NCBI RefSeq assembly: GCF_029360765.1
Contig: NZ_JARKNA010000017.1
Location: 1-64,000, forward strand
Length of the DNA stretch: 64,000 bases
Reading direction: 5' to 3'
DNA from: Terrimonas pollutisoli
Lineage (GTDB): Bacteria > Bacteroidota > Bacteroidia > Chitinophagales > Chitinophagaceae
Position 1 is the stretch's first letter. Every line of letters starts with the position of its first letter. Under the pieces are notes generated by a model. It was not told where the DNA came from and did not search any database. It saw only the letters and a list, made by a program, of their open reading frames with translations. A program made the translations under genes and the position numbers. Below are positions 6,837-15,881 of this stretch, in pieces.

Positions 6837-9782
6837 TTATTTTCCCGCCAATATAGTTGGTGACTCGCCCCACTCATCCTGGTAATAAACTGCATTCTCA
6901 ACCAAAACATTTGATGAGTTTTTTAGCTTTATCGCGTTATTAATTTCCGTTGACTTTACCATTTTTATACCAGTGATTGTAGCACCTATCACATCATCAA
7001 GAAAAAGCGCATAGCGATTGTCGGGTTTCTCAAAATTAAAACTGCAGTTCTTTACAGTGAGGCCCATTACATGTCTTGCCCAAAGACCATAAGATGGTTG
7101 AACTTTCAGGTTGGAAGCATTGTATTGCCCCACACCCAATTCAGGTGGACTGGCTGCTGTATCTGACAAGGGGTTTCCTCCTTTCACCAGTACATGCACA
7201 TCATTGAATACAATATTTTTAATGTAACCGGTATGTTTACCATTGGGCAGCTTAAAATTTAAACCGCCTTCAACTGATTTGGTATCGGGTAAACTATAAC
7301 CTGCAATGATGGGAGTGGCTCTTCGCTGCGAACCGTCATAGTCTTTCCACCCCGGTTTGTTAGCGCCATAAGAACTTCCGCCATATACTTCGCTAATGTC
7401 AATACCATTTAAAATAATATTTTCTACCACGCCGATATTGACGTTAGTAACGAGCAATTCATCATGTTTTGTCCCGTTTTCATCAAATTTAAACCGGCCT
7501 ACGCTGGCGCCTAATATTCGTCCACGGTTTGAAATTGAAATAAAAAAAGGAGTGAACGTGCGAAGCATTTTTGATCTCGAATGAAGGATACCGGTATGCC
7601 CGCAATTGAGATGAATATCTTTGATGTGGGCCCCATCATTCGTAGAAATAGAGAAACCTGCTTTGTTAGCGCCCAGCACATAGATATTATCTACATGAAT
7701 ATCCATGATATCATCGGCCGTTTCAGAACCGATTTGAAAAAGGTTGCAATTGGTATCACCTATGATGTTTCGCACTTTGTAATTTTTTGCCGGCCGGGTG
7801 AAACCGAGTGAACAATCTGAACCTGGTTTTACAATATCATCTGAACTTACTTTCGAATAGATATTGGTAACGGTTACATCATTGCAACCCATGAAATCAT
7901 AAATGTCGCGGGCGTTGGAGGAGTTGTCTCTGCCAAAATAGGTATCGTGCACATTAATATGGTCAGTCCCCGTGGCCAATAAAACAAAATGTCCGCCGCG
8001 ATCTATCTTTAGCATATTATCCGTATCAAAATCCCGCGATCCATCTTTCCTGATATAGTATGGTTCATCCCGTGTTGAATCATACCATAAATCATTCTCC
8101 CGGTAAATACCACCAATTTCCAGGTTTGTACAGAGTTTTAACGTAAACATTTTATCAGCCCGATTATCCGGGGCATTAATCATCACTTTGTCGCTGGTAA
8201 CCAGGTTGCCGTTGCCGGTGATATAGCCATTGCCAATGATCTTGATATTATCCAGCCGTTCTCCAAAAAATAGAGTATTACGGAAGTAATGATGACCTAC
8301 ATCTTGTTTGGTCAGGTAATTTTCCGAATCAACATAAGGGCCAACGTCAGTGGGTGAAAGCCCTGAACGATATTTTTTATCACTGAACCAGGTAGATTCA
8401 GGTGTATCCGCACCCTTGATCGCTTTGATCGTTGCGCCTTTATTGATAAACAGGTACACATTACTTTTTAAATGGATTGTTTGCACATTGTAGATTCCAT
8501 CGCTGAATAGAAGAGTGCCGCCACCCATTTCATGAAGCCGGTTGATTGCCTGGTTTATTTTTTCAGTATCATCACCACCACCATCTCCTTTAACACCGAA
8601 TTTTTTAATATCTATTTTACCAGAATAGAACCGTACTTTATTGGAATATCCCTTGCAGGCACCTTCTTTAACAAAGAGCCTGAAAGTATAGAGTTGATCA
8701 GGAGTCAGGTTGCTGATGGAGGCCACCGCTTTTTTTGCATCAATGACAGCATTGGATCGGGTCCATGTTTTGCCGTTATCAATTGATTGCATCACCTGGA
8801 TACCTGTGGTGATCACATTACTCCATTTAAGAACAAGTTTTGTATAGGTGTCAGTTGTTTCCCTATAATGAAGTGATTTGTCAGTTAATCGCTCTAAATC
8901 AGAAATATTTTTCGTTACTGTCAATAAGGCCGTTTCCGCTCCCATACCAGGGCTGGTCAATACTGCTGGTTTTGAGGTAGTATAATTTGTTTGAAAAAGA
9001 TAGTGACCAATCCTCGGGATTTTAATATCCCTGGTAATGATTGTAAGATCTGCGCCATTGGAAGGTCGCAAATCAAGATGGGTGAATACAAGTGAAGTGC
9101 CGCCGTCTGCAGATTTTCGTAAGAGAACTTCGCCAACAACCGAATACGAATAGTTGGAACCGGTGCGACCAATAGATTGCTTAGCGAGGTCTTTTAATTT
9201 GACTTCTCCACGGCCAATAACATTTACGGTGGTATTATCCATATTCACGGGGATACCCGGGGGGATATTTATAGTGACGGTAGCATCAGGACTTCGCTGA
9301 CCTGCGGTAAAATGGAGAGTAATATTGGTCGAGCCATTGACGGTGATAGAATCATGTTCTATTCTAAGTTGACCGCCTATTGCACCTGGCCTGTTGCCCA
9401 GGTAATAGACCTTTCTTTTTTTACCGTTCGCGGCCGACACGACAAGACGGTCGCCGGTGTCAATGTTTCCACTGTTTTTGATCATTCCACTTTGATCAAT
9501 GACATGGTATTGTTGTTTCGTTCCATCTTTGTAGCGAACCTGGGAAAGAAGATTTAGTATGCTGGTTTTTATGGATACCAATCCCTGGTCTTCCGGGGTG
9601 TCTACGGTGAACGAATAAGTGGAACCGTAGATGACGATAATACTATCAGGAGTGATATGGCTGATATGCGTAGAACGGTATGGGACAATTTCAACACCTG
9701 TCCGGGAGATCTTGTTTTGTTGAGCTGACGCAGCTATAGTTAGAACTATAAATGTTGAAAAAAATAAGTGCATCTTCATCAT
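6837..9782 (-). CDS. secreted GH28-like beta-helix protein with N-terminal beta domains
   Basis: This 981-residue exported protein has a signal peptide at about 1-21. Beta-sandwich regions run to about 290, and a fibronectin-type-III-like stretch to about 390 (SNLTPDQLYTFRLFVKEG). A right-handed beta-helix follows, opening with KKFGVKGDGGGDDTEKINQA as in GH28 and related pectinases. The pair Asp648/Asp649 in SSDDIVKPGSD matches the GH28 double aspartate. The usual next motif, GHG, is not present; at that place I read LFQIGSET. The general-base histidine therefore seems absent, and the activity may differ from polygalacturonase. It is probably the last gene of a leftward set with the propeller and araC genes. 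Confidence 0.78.
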   Translation of the reverse strand: MMKMHLFFSTFIVLTIAASAQQNKISRTGVEIVPYRSTHISHITPDSIIVIYGSTYSFTVDTPEDQGLVSIKTSILNLLSQVRYKDGTKQQYHVIDQSGMIKNSGNIDTGDRLVVSAANGKKRKVYYLGNRPGAIGGQLRIEHDSITVNGSTNITLHFTAGQRSPDATVTINIPPGIPVNMDNTTVNVIGRGEVKLKDLAKQSIGRTGSNYSYSVVGEVLLRKSADGGTSLVFTHLDLRPSNGADLTIITRDIKIPRIGHYLFQTNYTTSKPAVLTSPGMGAETALLTVTKNISDLERLTDKSLHYRETTDTYTKLVLKWSNVITTGIQVMQSIDNGKTWTRSNAVIDAKKAVASISNLTPDQLYTFRLFVKEGACKGYSNKVRFYSGKIDIKKFGVKGDGGGDDTEKINQAINRLHEMGGGTLLFSDGIYNVQTIHLKSNVYLFINKGATIKAIKGADTPESTWFSDKKYRSGLSPTDVGPYVDSENYLTKQDVGHHYFRNTLFFGERLDNIKIIGNGYITGNGNLVTSDKVMINAPDNRADKMFTLKLCTNLEIGGIYRENDLWYDSTRDEPYYIRKDGSRDFDTDNMLKIDRGGHFVLLATGTDHINVHDTYFGRDNSSNARDIYDFMGCNDVTVTNIYSKVSSDDIVKPGSDCSLGFTRPAKNYKVRNIIGDTNCNLFQIGSETADDIMDIHVDNIYVLGANKAGFSISTNDGAHIKDIHLNCGHTGILHSRSKMLRTFTPFFISISNRGRILGASVGRFKFDENGTKHDELLVTNVNIGVVENIILNGIDISEVYGGSSYGANKPGWKDYDGSQRRATPIIAGYSLPDTKSVEGGLNFKLPNGKHTGYIKNIVFNDVHVLVKGGNPLSDTAASPPELGVGQYNASNLKVQPSYGLWARHVMGLTVKNCSFNFEKPDNRYALFLDDVIGATITGIKMVKSTEINNAIKLKNSSNVLVENAVYYQDEWGESPTILAGK

Positions 9783-9882
9783 GCGAAGTAACGTTTGAAT
9801 AAAGGATAAAGTTATTTCAAAGCCCGGCAGACAAATAAAGAAGAGTTACGATCAACTAACCTTAATTAGCATAGTGTGGTGA

Positions 9883-10698
9883 CTATAACAACCGATAAGC
9901 TGCCACCGTTCTGCCATTAAAAGTAGGTACATATAGGATTTGGTTTACCGGGTCATAACCAATATCTGCTGTATTCTTTTTTTGCTGGTACGTTTCAAGA
10001 AGTGTTTCAATGCGACCATCCGCATGCACGTACCAGATAGAGCCGCTCCAGGCCGAGACGATATAGTCACCATTTCCAACAGGCTCGATGCCATCACCAC
10101 CCTGTGGCAGTTCAGCAATAGTGGTCAGTTGTTTTTGTGCATCTGCTTTTACAAGCAATTTCCCCGACGCAATGATCAGGTCGTTGCCAATAGCTCTTAA
10201 GCCATTAACGCCTTTCATATTTTCCAGGTAAAGAGACGCAATATTATTTTCTATGCGCCAGATCCTGGCTGTACGTGAGTCAGAAACATATACAACACCT
10301 TTATCGGTGATAGTGATATCGTTTAATCCCTTTGCGCTGTCGATTGGTATTTTCTTTTCAATTGTTCCCCTGGCAACATCTATTACTACGATATTTGAAA
10401 TATCGGCTACATACAAACGGTTACCCGCAATACCCAGTCCTTTTGGTGCGTTTAATCCGGTGATCCAATCGGCCATATAATTTTTCCCATCCAAACCAAG
10501 TCTTGCGACACCCCCTTTACCATCTGCGTCCCATCCACCCCCATCAATTAAAGAAACATAAAGTGTGTTGCCAACAGGTAACACCGATTCGGGTACGGCT
10601 ACAGCAGAGTCGGTTTCCCAAAGTTTTTCCAGGTAATGGGACTGCGCACTAATGATTTGAACAGAGCCAATGGCGGCGACTAAAAAAAGTAGTTTCAT
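9883..10698 (-). CDS. secreted SMP-30/NHL-type six-bladed beta-propeller
   Basis: This 271-residue protein has a clear signal peptide (about 1-18, ending ISAQ). Repeated beta-propeller blades follow, such as LNAPKGLGIAGNRLYVAD and GLNDITITDKGVVYVSD. The blades resemble the SMP-30/gluconolactonase and NHL-repeat group. Members may hydrolyse sugar lactones or simply bind ligands; no catalytic set could be confirmed here, so lactonase activity is only a possibility. It lies 100 bases from the GH28-like gene and about 180 bases from araC on the same strand, consistent with co-expression in sugar-acid use. Confidence 0.75.
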   Translation of the reverse strand: MKLLFLVAAIGSVQIISAQSHYLEKLWETDSAVAVPESVLPVGNTLYVSLIDGGGWDADGKGGVARLGLDGKNYMADWITGLNAPKGLGIAGNRLYVADISNIVVIDVARGTIEKKIPIDSAKGLNDITITDKGVVYVSDSRTARIWRIENNIASLYLENMKGVNGLRAIGNDLIIASGKLLVKADAQKQLTTIAELPQGGDGIEPVGNGDYIVSAWSGSIWYVHADGRIETLLETYQQKKNTADIGYDPVNQILYVPTFNGRTVAAYRLL

Positions 10699-10877
10699 GC
10701 AGGAGTTGTTTTAAATATCTTTTGTAAATTATTTATCGTAGTTGAGGTTATGCATTTTTCATACAGTGAAAAACCTAGGAATATGCGATGATGCAAAAAA
10801 AAGAGAATATAGCAAAACAGGCATCCCGAAGGTTGCCTGTTTATTCAATTATCTTAACATGTACAATCGGATGCTAT

Positions 10878-11759
10878 CTAAGCCTTAGCCATTTCTCCCA
10901 TAAATTCTTTTTGATAGGTAAGAGGGCTTTTGTTGGTGATAAGTTTGAAATACTTATGAAAACTGGTAAAATTATTAAAACCGCTTTCGTAACAAAGCTG
11001 TTTTACACTAAGATTATTTTCAATCAGCAATTTGCAGGCATGACCTACCCTGATTTCAATTAAAAACTGTGAATAGGTCTTTCTTGTTTTTGATTTAAAA
11101 TAACGGCAGAAAGAATTAGGGCTGATATTAGCAACGCTTGCAATCTCTTCCAGTTGAATAGGGCGTTTGAAGTTTTTGATGCTGTATTCATAAATAGCCT
11201 TGATACGGTCTTTCTCATTTTCTACCAGGTCATATTTAAAGCCGATAGAAGATAAAGGTTGCAGTTGTTTGCAATCAGCTATGAGGGTGAGTGCCTCCAT
11301 CAATAAAAGGATACGATAATTATTATCCGTTTGTAATAGGGCTTCCAGGAGTTCAGCCACTTTGTATCGGGTCTTGCCGGTTATTTGCAGCCCTCTTTTA
11401 GCTCTATCCAGGAGCCCCTTGATGTGAACGTTTTCGGGCAGCTGTAGAAAGTGGGAGCCCCAGAAGTTTTCGCAGAAATGCGCTACTCTCACATCAGCTT
11501 TTTCTTTTGCTTCTTCTTCAAAATACGAATCATCAAATCGCCAGTAATGCGGAAGGTTGGAGCCAACCAGCACTACATCGCCCGCCTTAAATTGTTTGAT
11601 ACTGTCACCGATAAACTGGGTGCCTTCACCCTTTTTAAAATGGATCAACTCAACTTCGGCGTGATAATGCCAGCGATTGTTAACATACGGAACAAGATCC
11701 TGGCGAACACTGAAGGAGTACTGCGGTTCATTGCAGACTTTTAATAATTGGGGTCTCAT
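10878..11759 (-). CDS. AraC-family transcriptional regulator
   Basis: This 293-residue regulator has an N-terminal cupin-like sensor domain (about 15-100, with HYHAEVELIHFKKGEG). A C-terminal AraC/XylS double helix-turn-helix follows at about 190-290 (IASVANISPNSFCRYFKSKT). It probably binds a sugar and activates nearby enzyme genes. The frame is open to a TTG at 11765, but ATG 11759 is the natural start. Three LacI-type operators lie upstream, one covering the start itself, so the LacI protein encoded before it may repress it. Its closest relative in the window is the AraC protein at 51279-52145, which shares layout and motifs. Confidence 0.9.
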   Translation of the reverse strand: MRPQLLKVCNEPQYSFSVRQDLVPYVNNRWHYHAEVELIHFKKGEGTQFIGDSIKQFKAGDVVLVGSNLPHYWRFDDSYFEEEAKEKADVRVAHFCENFWGSHFLQLPENVHIKGLLDRAKRGLQITGKTRYKVAELLEALLQTDNNYRILLLMEALTLIADCKQLQPLSSIGFKYDLVENEKDRIKAIYEYSIKNFKRPIQLEEIASVANISPNSFCRYFKSKTRKTYSQFLIEIRVGHACKLLIENNLSVKQLCYESGFNNFTSFHKYFKLITNKSPLTYQKEFMGEMAKA

Positions 11760-11775
11760 ATGCAAGCGTTTTCGT
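11760..11775. promoter_or_regulatory. LacI-type operator O1
   Basis: ATGCAAGCGTTTTCGT is an imperfect palindrome centred on CG, the usual LacI-family form. It touches the araC start codon. It shares CAA.CGTTTTCGT with O2 about 100 bases upstream. Assignment to the LacI protein at 12259-13266 is inference. Confidence 0.5.
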
Positions 11776-11863
11776 TAATAAGCAGTCTTTACGTGGAAGT
11801 TTTGTAAAAACGTATTTGTACCGCCAATTTAGCTTATAGAAAGTGAGCTTTTATCATAATCTT

Positions 11864-11879
11864 ACGCAAACGTTTTCGT
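11864..11879. promoter_or_regulatory. LacI-type operator O2
   Basis: ACGCAAACGTTTTCGT is palindromic at 7 of 8 paired positions around a central CG, typical of LacI-family operators. It is the best of three similar sites between lacI and araC and sits about 105 bases before the araC start. Confidence 0.6.
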
Positions 11880-12043
11880 GACTGGGCGTGCGGTGTAATC
11901 AATATGTAATCAATGATTTAAAATCGAAAAATAGATGAAGAGTCTTAGAGTTTTTAGCCTCTTTCCGTATGCTTTTCCGGAGTATAAAAAACGCTTACCT
12001 GGAAAGCAAAAAACAGGTTTCCGGATGTCAAATTAATCGATCT

Positions 12044-12082
12044 CCGGGAACTGTAATAAAAAAATTACGCAATCGTTCCCGG
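12044..12082. promoter_or_regulatory. LacI-type half site O3 inside a long inverted repeat
   Basis: ACGCAATCGTTCCCGG (12067-12082) shares the left half ACGCAA and the centre CGTT with O2. Its right end, GTTCCCGG, pairs exactly with CCGGGAAC at 12044-12051. GTAAT (12053-12057) and ATTAC (12064-12068) pair inside. The structure could be a hairpin in RNA or a second protein site. Apart from O1-O3 I see nothing else in the 499-base gap 11760-12258. Confidence 0.4.
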
Positions 12083-12258
12083 CAAAATCGGTGCAAATAT
12101 TCTTTTTAAAAAACATTCCACTCTAACCAGTCATCCTGGTTTTCGTTTTTAAAAAGTTCTGCAGGTAAAGTCGTTGACGTGGAATGTTAAGATTGTTGAA
12201 TAGACAGGCGTGTTCTGAAAGCAGTATAACGCTATTAATTATGCGGATTTTTTACCGG

Positions 12259-13266
12259 CTATTTAGCCGTAGATCTTCTTTCAACTATTTGAGAAGGAAT
12301 TATCATTTTCCTTTCAGTGGGTAAAATCATCTTTTTCTCAATGATTTTAAAAAGTATGTTGGCAGCTTCTTTACCGATATCGTACGCAGGTTGAACAATG
12401 GTAGAAAGGGGTGGATCAAACAATGCAGCTGCGGCTAAATTAGAAAAGCTTATCACCTTAATTTCCCGCGGTATATTGATACCTAATTCCTGGCAGACCT
12501 GATAAGTATTAACAGCTAATTTTTCAACCGCAGCAAATATACCATCCACATTTTTTTCTTTTTCAAGAAAGTCACGGATGGCCTGCCGGTTTTCATCATC
12601 ATTAAAAGTACACTCTAGTGTCACGTCATTTTCGAGGCCATACATTTCCAACGCTCTTTTATACCCCAATTTTCGCCTGGCGCTGATGGAAAGTGTTCCG
12701 GCCATGGATAAAAAGGCGACTTTCCTGCAGCCTGTCTTCAAAAGGTGTTCGGTGGCTTTGAAAGCTGCATCGGTATCATCTGTTGTTATACGGGGTACGT
12801 TCAGACTTTCGCATACCCTGTCAAAAAGAACCAAGGGTGTGTTACCCTCCTGGTATGCCTGCAGGTGCTCAAAACTGGTAGTTGTATTCGAAACAGATAT
12901 CATTAATCCATCTACTCTTCCGTTTCTTAATAGTTGAAGGATATCTTTTTCCCTGGCATGGTCTTCATGGGTCAGGTAGATCAACACATGATAACCTTTC
13001 TTTTGCGCAACCGCTTCTACGCCATTCATCACTTGTGAAAAAAAGTTATTTTCTATTTCAGGTACAACCACGGCGATGGTTTTGCTTTTGCTCTTCCTGA
13101 GGCTGCTGGCGTGGGGATTGGGCTGAAAGCCTAGCTTTATTGCTAAGGCCTTTACCCGTGCTGTTGTCTCCGGGCTTATTTCATGACTATCTCTCAGTGC
13201 CCGTGATACCGTCGACACCGACAAGTTCAGCTCTTCAGCCAGTCGTTTTAAATTTATGTTATCCAT
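12259..13266 (-). CDS. LacI-family transcriptional regulator
   Basis: This 335-residue repressor has a LacI-type helix-turn-helix at about residues 3-50 (RLAEELNLSVSTVSRALRD). The hinge follows, and then a periplasmic-binding-protein-like sensor domain at about 60-330 (TIAVVVPEIENNFFSQVMNG). It is full length with no obvious damage. Such proteins normally release DNA on binding a sugar or sugar phosphate. The gene lies upstream of the araC, propeller and GH28-like genes on the same strand. Candidate CG-centred operators follow it at 11760-12082. It may also act on the divergent dehydrogenase gene at 13624. Confidence 0.92.
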   Translation of the reverse strand: MDNINLKRLAEELNLSVSTVSRALRDSHEISPETTARVKALAIKLGFQPNPHASSLRKSKSKTIAVVVPEIENNFFSQVMNGVEAVAQKKGYHVLIYLTHEDHAREKDILQLLRNGRVDGLMISVSNTTTSFEHLQAYQEGNTPLVLFDRVCESLNVPRITTDDTDAAFKATEHLLKTGCRKVAFLSMAGTLSISARRKLGYKRALEMYGLENDVTLECTFNDDENRQAIRDFLEKEKNVDGIFAAVEKLAVNTYQVCQELGINIPREIKVISFSNLAAAALFDPPLSTIVQPAYDIGKEAANILFKIIEKKMILPTERKMIIPSQIVERRSTAK

Positions 13267-13623
13267 CCGGTGGCGTACAGATTTTATTTTAAGCAGCTAC
13301 CAAATTTAGGTCACAATTTCCAGAAGTAGGTATTTCAAATATAGTGGCTAAACGGCATGCTAATATTGCTGAATAATAGGGCAATTTTTGAAAGCGGTCA
13401 GGTCAGCAATATATCTTTATTTGCAATGGGTTAAAGCGACCTTCCAAAAATGACATATCGCCAGGTATATGACCGGCACAAAGGCGGATGGTTTGCGAAG
13501 ATGATCGGGTATACGTATGGTCTTGCGTGTTGTGCCAATATCAAAAAACCAGGGGACATAACCGGTTACGTGAATTAGAAATGATGATTACCCGTTTGTT
13601 ATAACTATCACAAATGAGCTACT
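13267..13623. other. divergent intergenic region between lacI and the sugar dehydrogenase gene
   Basis: The 357-base gap separates two divergent genes and so should hold both promoters. The only clear element is the perfect palindrome at 13559-13568, listed separately. No coding frame or terminator was seen. Confidence 0.5.
13559..13568. promoter_or_regulatory. perfect palindrome, candidate operator
   Basis: TAACCGGTTA is a perfect 10-base palindrome 55 bases before the ATG at 13624. CG-centred palindromes of this kind are common LacI-family operators. The link to the LacI protein next door is an inference, and the flanks differ from O1-O3. Confidence 0.35.
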
Positions 13624-14907
13624 ATGATAAAAACGTTTTTGAGTGTGTTATTGATTTCTTTGACAGCAACTGTTTCCTACGCTAACGATTCAACCAGAGT
13701 AATAAAAAAAAATGTATGGCATGATGATAATGCAGGTTTGAAATTACCCGCTGGATTTGGGGCGGCGGTTGTTGCCGACAGTCTTGGTAAAGCCCGTCAC
13801 ATCGTGACAACGACGCAGGGAGCCATCTATGTTAAATTGGATAGACTGTTAGGCGGCAAAGGGATTGTCAGGTTGAAAGACACAAATGGCGACGGCAGGT
13901 TTGATGATACAAAAAGTTTCGGCACATATAGAGGCACCGGCATCACCATTAAAGGAGATTATTTGTATGCTTCTTCCAATGACGAAGTATACCGGTATAA
14001 GTTGGATAAAAATGGCGAAGTAATAAACCCTGATGACCCGGAACGAATTATTAAAGGCTTAGTCAACGGCAGGCAACACAATACCAAATCGATTGTGCTT
14101 GATGATAAAGGGAATATTTACGTTAACATTGGCGCTCCATCCAATTCATGCCAGGAACAGGATAGGGGAAAGGGGTCAAAAGGAAAGGATCCCTGTCCGC
14201 TTTTAGATACCGCTGCAGGCATCTGGCAATTCAAGGCAGATAAAGCTGATCAATCATATAATGACGGCGTTCGCTACGCTACAGGTTTGCGCAACGTAAT
14301 GGGTTTAGATTGGAATTATCAAATTAATGAATTGTTTGTAGTACAGCATGGGCGTGATCAGTTAGATATGTTTCCGGAATATTTTACGGCGCAACAAAAT
14401 GCAGTGATACCCGCGGAAGAAATGTTTATGATTAAGAAGGGTGCTAATTGTGGATGGCCCTATTGTTATTTTGACGTACAGCAGAATAAAAAAATGCTGG
14501 CTCCTGAATATGGCGGCAATGGTAAAACAACAGGCCGGTGTGAAGGAATGGAAAAACCGATTGTAGCTTTTCCTGCACATATGGCACCGAATGCATTATT
14601 GTTTTATACGGCTAGTATGTTTCCTGAAAAATATAGGAACGGGGCCTTTGTTGCGTTTCATGGATCATGGAATCGTTCGCCGGAGAAGCAGGAAGGTTTT
14701 TATGTGGCATTTGTACCTTTCAAAAACGGAAAACCCAGTGGCGACTGGGAAGTTTTTGCGGATGGCTTTGCTGGTGTTGAAACGGTGATGTCCACCCGTG
14801 AAGCAAAGCACAGGCCGTGTGGATTAGCGCAGGGGCCGGATGGCTCTTTGTATGTGAGTGACGATTCAAAAGGCACTATTTATAAAATTGTTTACAAATG
14901 CAATTAA
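13624..14907 (+). CDS. secreted PQQ-type sugar dehydrogenase (sorbosone dehydrogenase-like)
   Basis: This 427-residue periplasmic protein has a signal peptide (about 1-20, ending SYA). A six-bladed beta-propeller of the soluble glucose/sorbosone dehydrogenase group follows. Typical stretches are LPAGFGAAVVADSLGKARH, YATGLRNVMGLDWN and FVAFHGSWNRSP. An acidic loop DTNGDGRFDD near residue 92 could bind calcium. Family members oxidise aldoses or sorbosone with pyrroloquinoline quinone and pass electrons to a c-type cytochrome. The next gene encodes exactly such a cytochrome, 17 bases downstream, so the two probably work as an oxidase pair. The sugar substrate and cofactor dependence are not proven by sequence. 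Confidence 0.86.
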   Translation: MIKTFLSVLLISLTATVSYANDSTRVIKKNVWHDDNAGLKLPAGFGAAVVADSLGKARHIVTTTQGAIYVKLDRLLGGKGIVRLKDTNGDGRFDDTKSFGTYRGTGITIKGDYLYASSNDEVYRYKLDKNGEVINPDDPERIIKGLVNGRQHNTKSIVLDDKGNIYVNIGAPSNSCQEQDRGKGSKGKDPCPLLDTAAGIWQFKADKADQSYNDGVRYATGLRNVMGLDWNYQINELFVVQHGRDQLDMFPEYFTAQQNAVIPAEEMFMIKKGANCGWPYCYFDVQQNKKMLAPEYGGNGKTTGRCEGMEKPIVAFPAHMAPNALLFYTASMFPEKYRNGAFVAFHGSWNRSPEKQEGFYVAFVPFKNGKPSGDWEVFADGFAGVETVMSTREAKHRPCGLAQGPDGSLYVSDDSKGTIYKIVYKCN

Positions 14908-14924
14908 AAAACATTCGTGGAATT

Positions 14925-15338
14925 ATGGAAAAGAGAATTATTTTCTTGCTACCGGTATTACTGATTACATTAATTGTTTTTGCTGCGTCGCAGTTACCAG
15001 ATAAAGCAACCATGGAGAGAGGCAAAAAAGTGTATAACAGTTATTGCATTACCTGTCACCAGGCAGATGGGGGTGGAGTACCACAGCTTAATCCACCGTT
15101 GGAAAAAACATCTTATGTATTAGGCAGTAAGACAAAATTGATCCGGGTTGTGCTAAAAGGGATGGATAGTCATGAGGAAATAGACGGGGAAATATACAGC
15201 AATACCATGGCGCCCTTCAATTATCTTACTAATCAGCAAATCGCTGATGTACTCACTTATATCCGCAATAGTTTTGGCAACAAAGCTACATCTGTTACAC
15301 CAGGTGATGTGAAATACGTTCGGGCCAGGACGAAATGA
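14925..15338 (+). CDS. exported c-type cytochrome
   Basis: This 137-residue protein has an N-terminal hydrophobic export or anchor segment (about 4-22). One cytochrome c domain follows, with the heme-binding motif CITCH in YCITCHQADGGG. A likely distal methionine ligand lies in NTMAPFNYL. It is the natural electron acceptor for the sugar dehydrogenase encoded just upstream. The frame also allows ATG 14898, which would overlap the upstream gene by ten bases; ATG 14925 gives a better signal sequence. A strong hairpin terminator lies about 80 bases after the stop, closing a two-gene operon. Confidence 0.88.
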   Translation: MEKRIIFLLPVLLITLIVFAASQLPDKATMERGKKVYNSYCITCHQADGGGVPQLNPPLEKTSYVLGSKTKLIRVVLKGMDSHEEIDGEIYSNTMAPFNYLTNQQIADVLTYIRNSFGNKATSVTPGDVKYVRARTK

Positions 15339-15416
15339 TTTATCTATTCACGAAATAGGTTTAGAAATTTTCTTTTGACCTTGCGAGTAGAAAGACTAAA
15401 TGATAGATTAAAAAGA

Positions 15417-15443
15417 AAAGGTCGCTGATTTTCAGCGACCTTT
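15417..15443. terminator. strong hairpin terminator after the cytochrome gene
   Basis: AAAGGTCGCTGA (15417-15428) and TCAGCGACCTTT (15432-15443) form a perfect 12-base-pair stem with a three-base loop. The stem ends in T residues on one strand and starts with A residues, so it could work in both directions. The rest of the gap 15339-15881 shows no convincing gene; a 71-codon frame at 15589 was rejected. Confidence 0.75.
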
Positions 15444-15881
15444 CCGGAAAGAAGTGATCCCGCTGGAAGAACACAAATCTGATATCTTGAATTGAAAATT
15501 AATTAACCAGGCTTTCTCAAATTTGATGCCCGCTCGAAATAGAGGGGTACATCTTCTGTATCATGGATAAAAGATATTTTTAAATTTTTTGCCAGCGACA
15601 CCTCCCGGAAACTTGTATAAATATTATGGTAATGAAGAAAGTATCAAGATGAGAAACATTGCTATATGTAGAAATTGTTTCATGAACTTTTGTTTTAGTT
15701 GTAATTTTTTTTTGCTGTATGATCTTCGCGAAGTAAGCTGCTGCAAGATCAAAATACCATCGGTATATGTAAAAAACCTTTCAATAAAAAGCGCCGGGAG
15801 CTAACAATAAACGGATATTTTTGACGGTAGCGAAACAGCTATTTTTTCGCATCATTTATAAACGGCAATAATACCACCAGT

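Noticed and set aside
9883..10698. Gluconolactonase/fuconolactonase completing the sugar-acid pathway
   Set aside because: The protein is exported and catalytic residues could not be confirmed, so it is called only as a propeller.
15589..15804. 71-codon plus-strand frame in the gap before copy A
   Set aside because: The residue order is not protein-like (clusters of C, F and N with no motif), there is no partner, and it overlaps likely promoter sequence.
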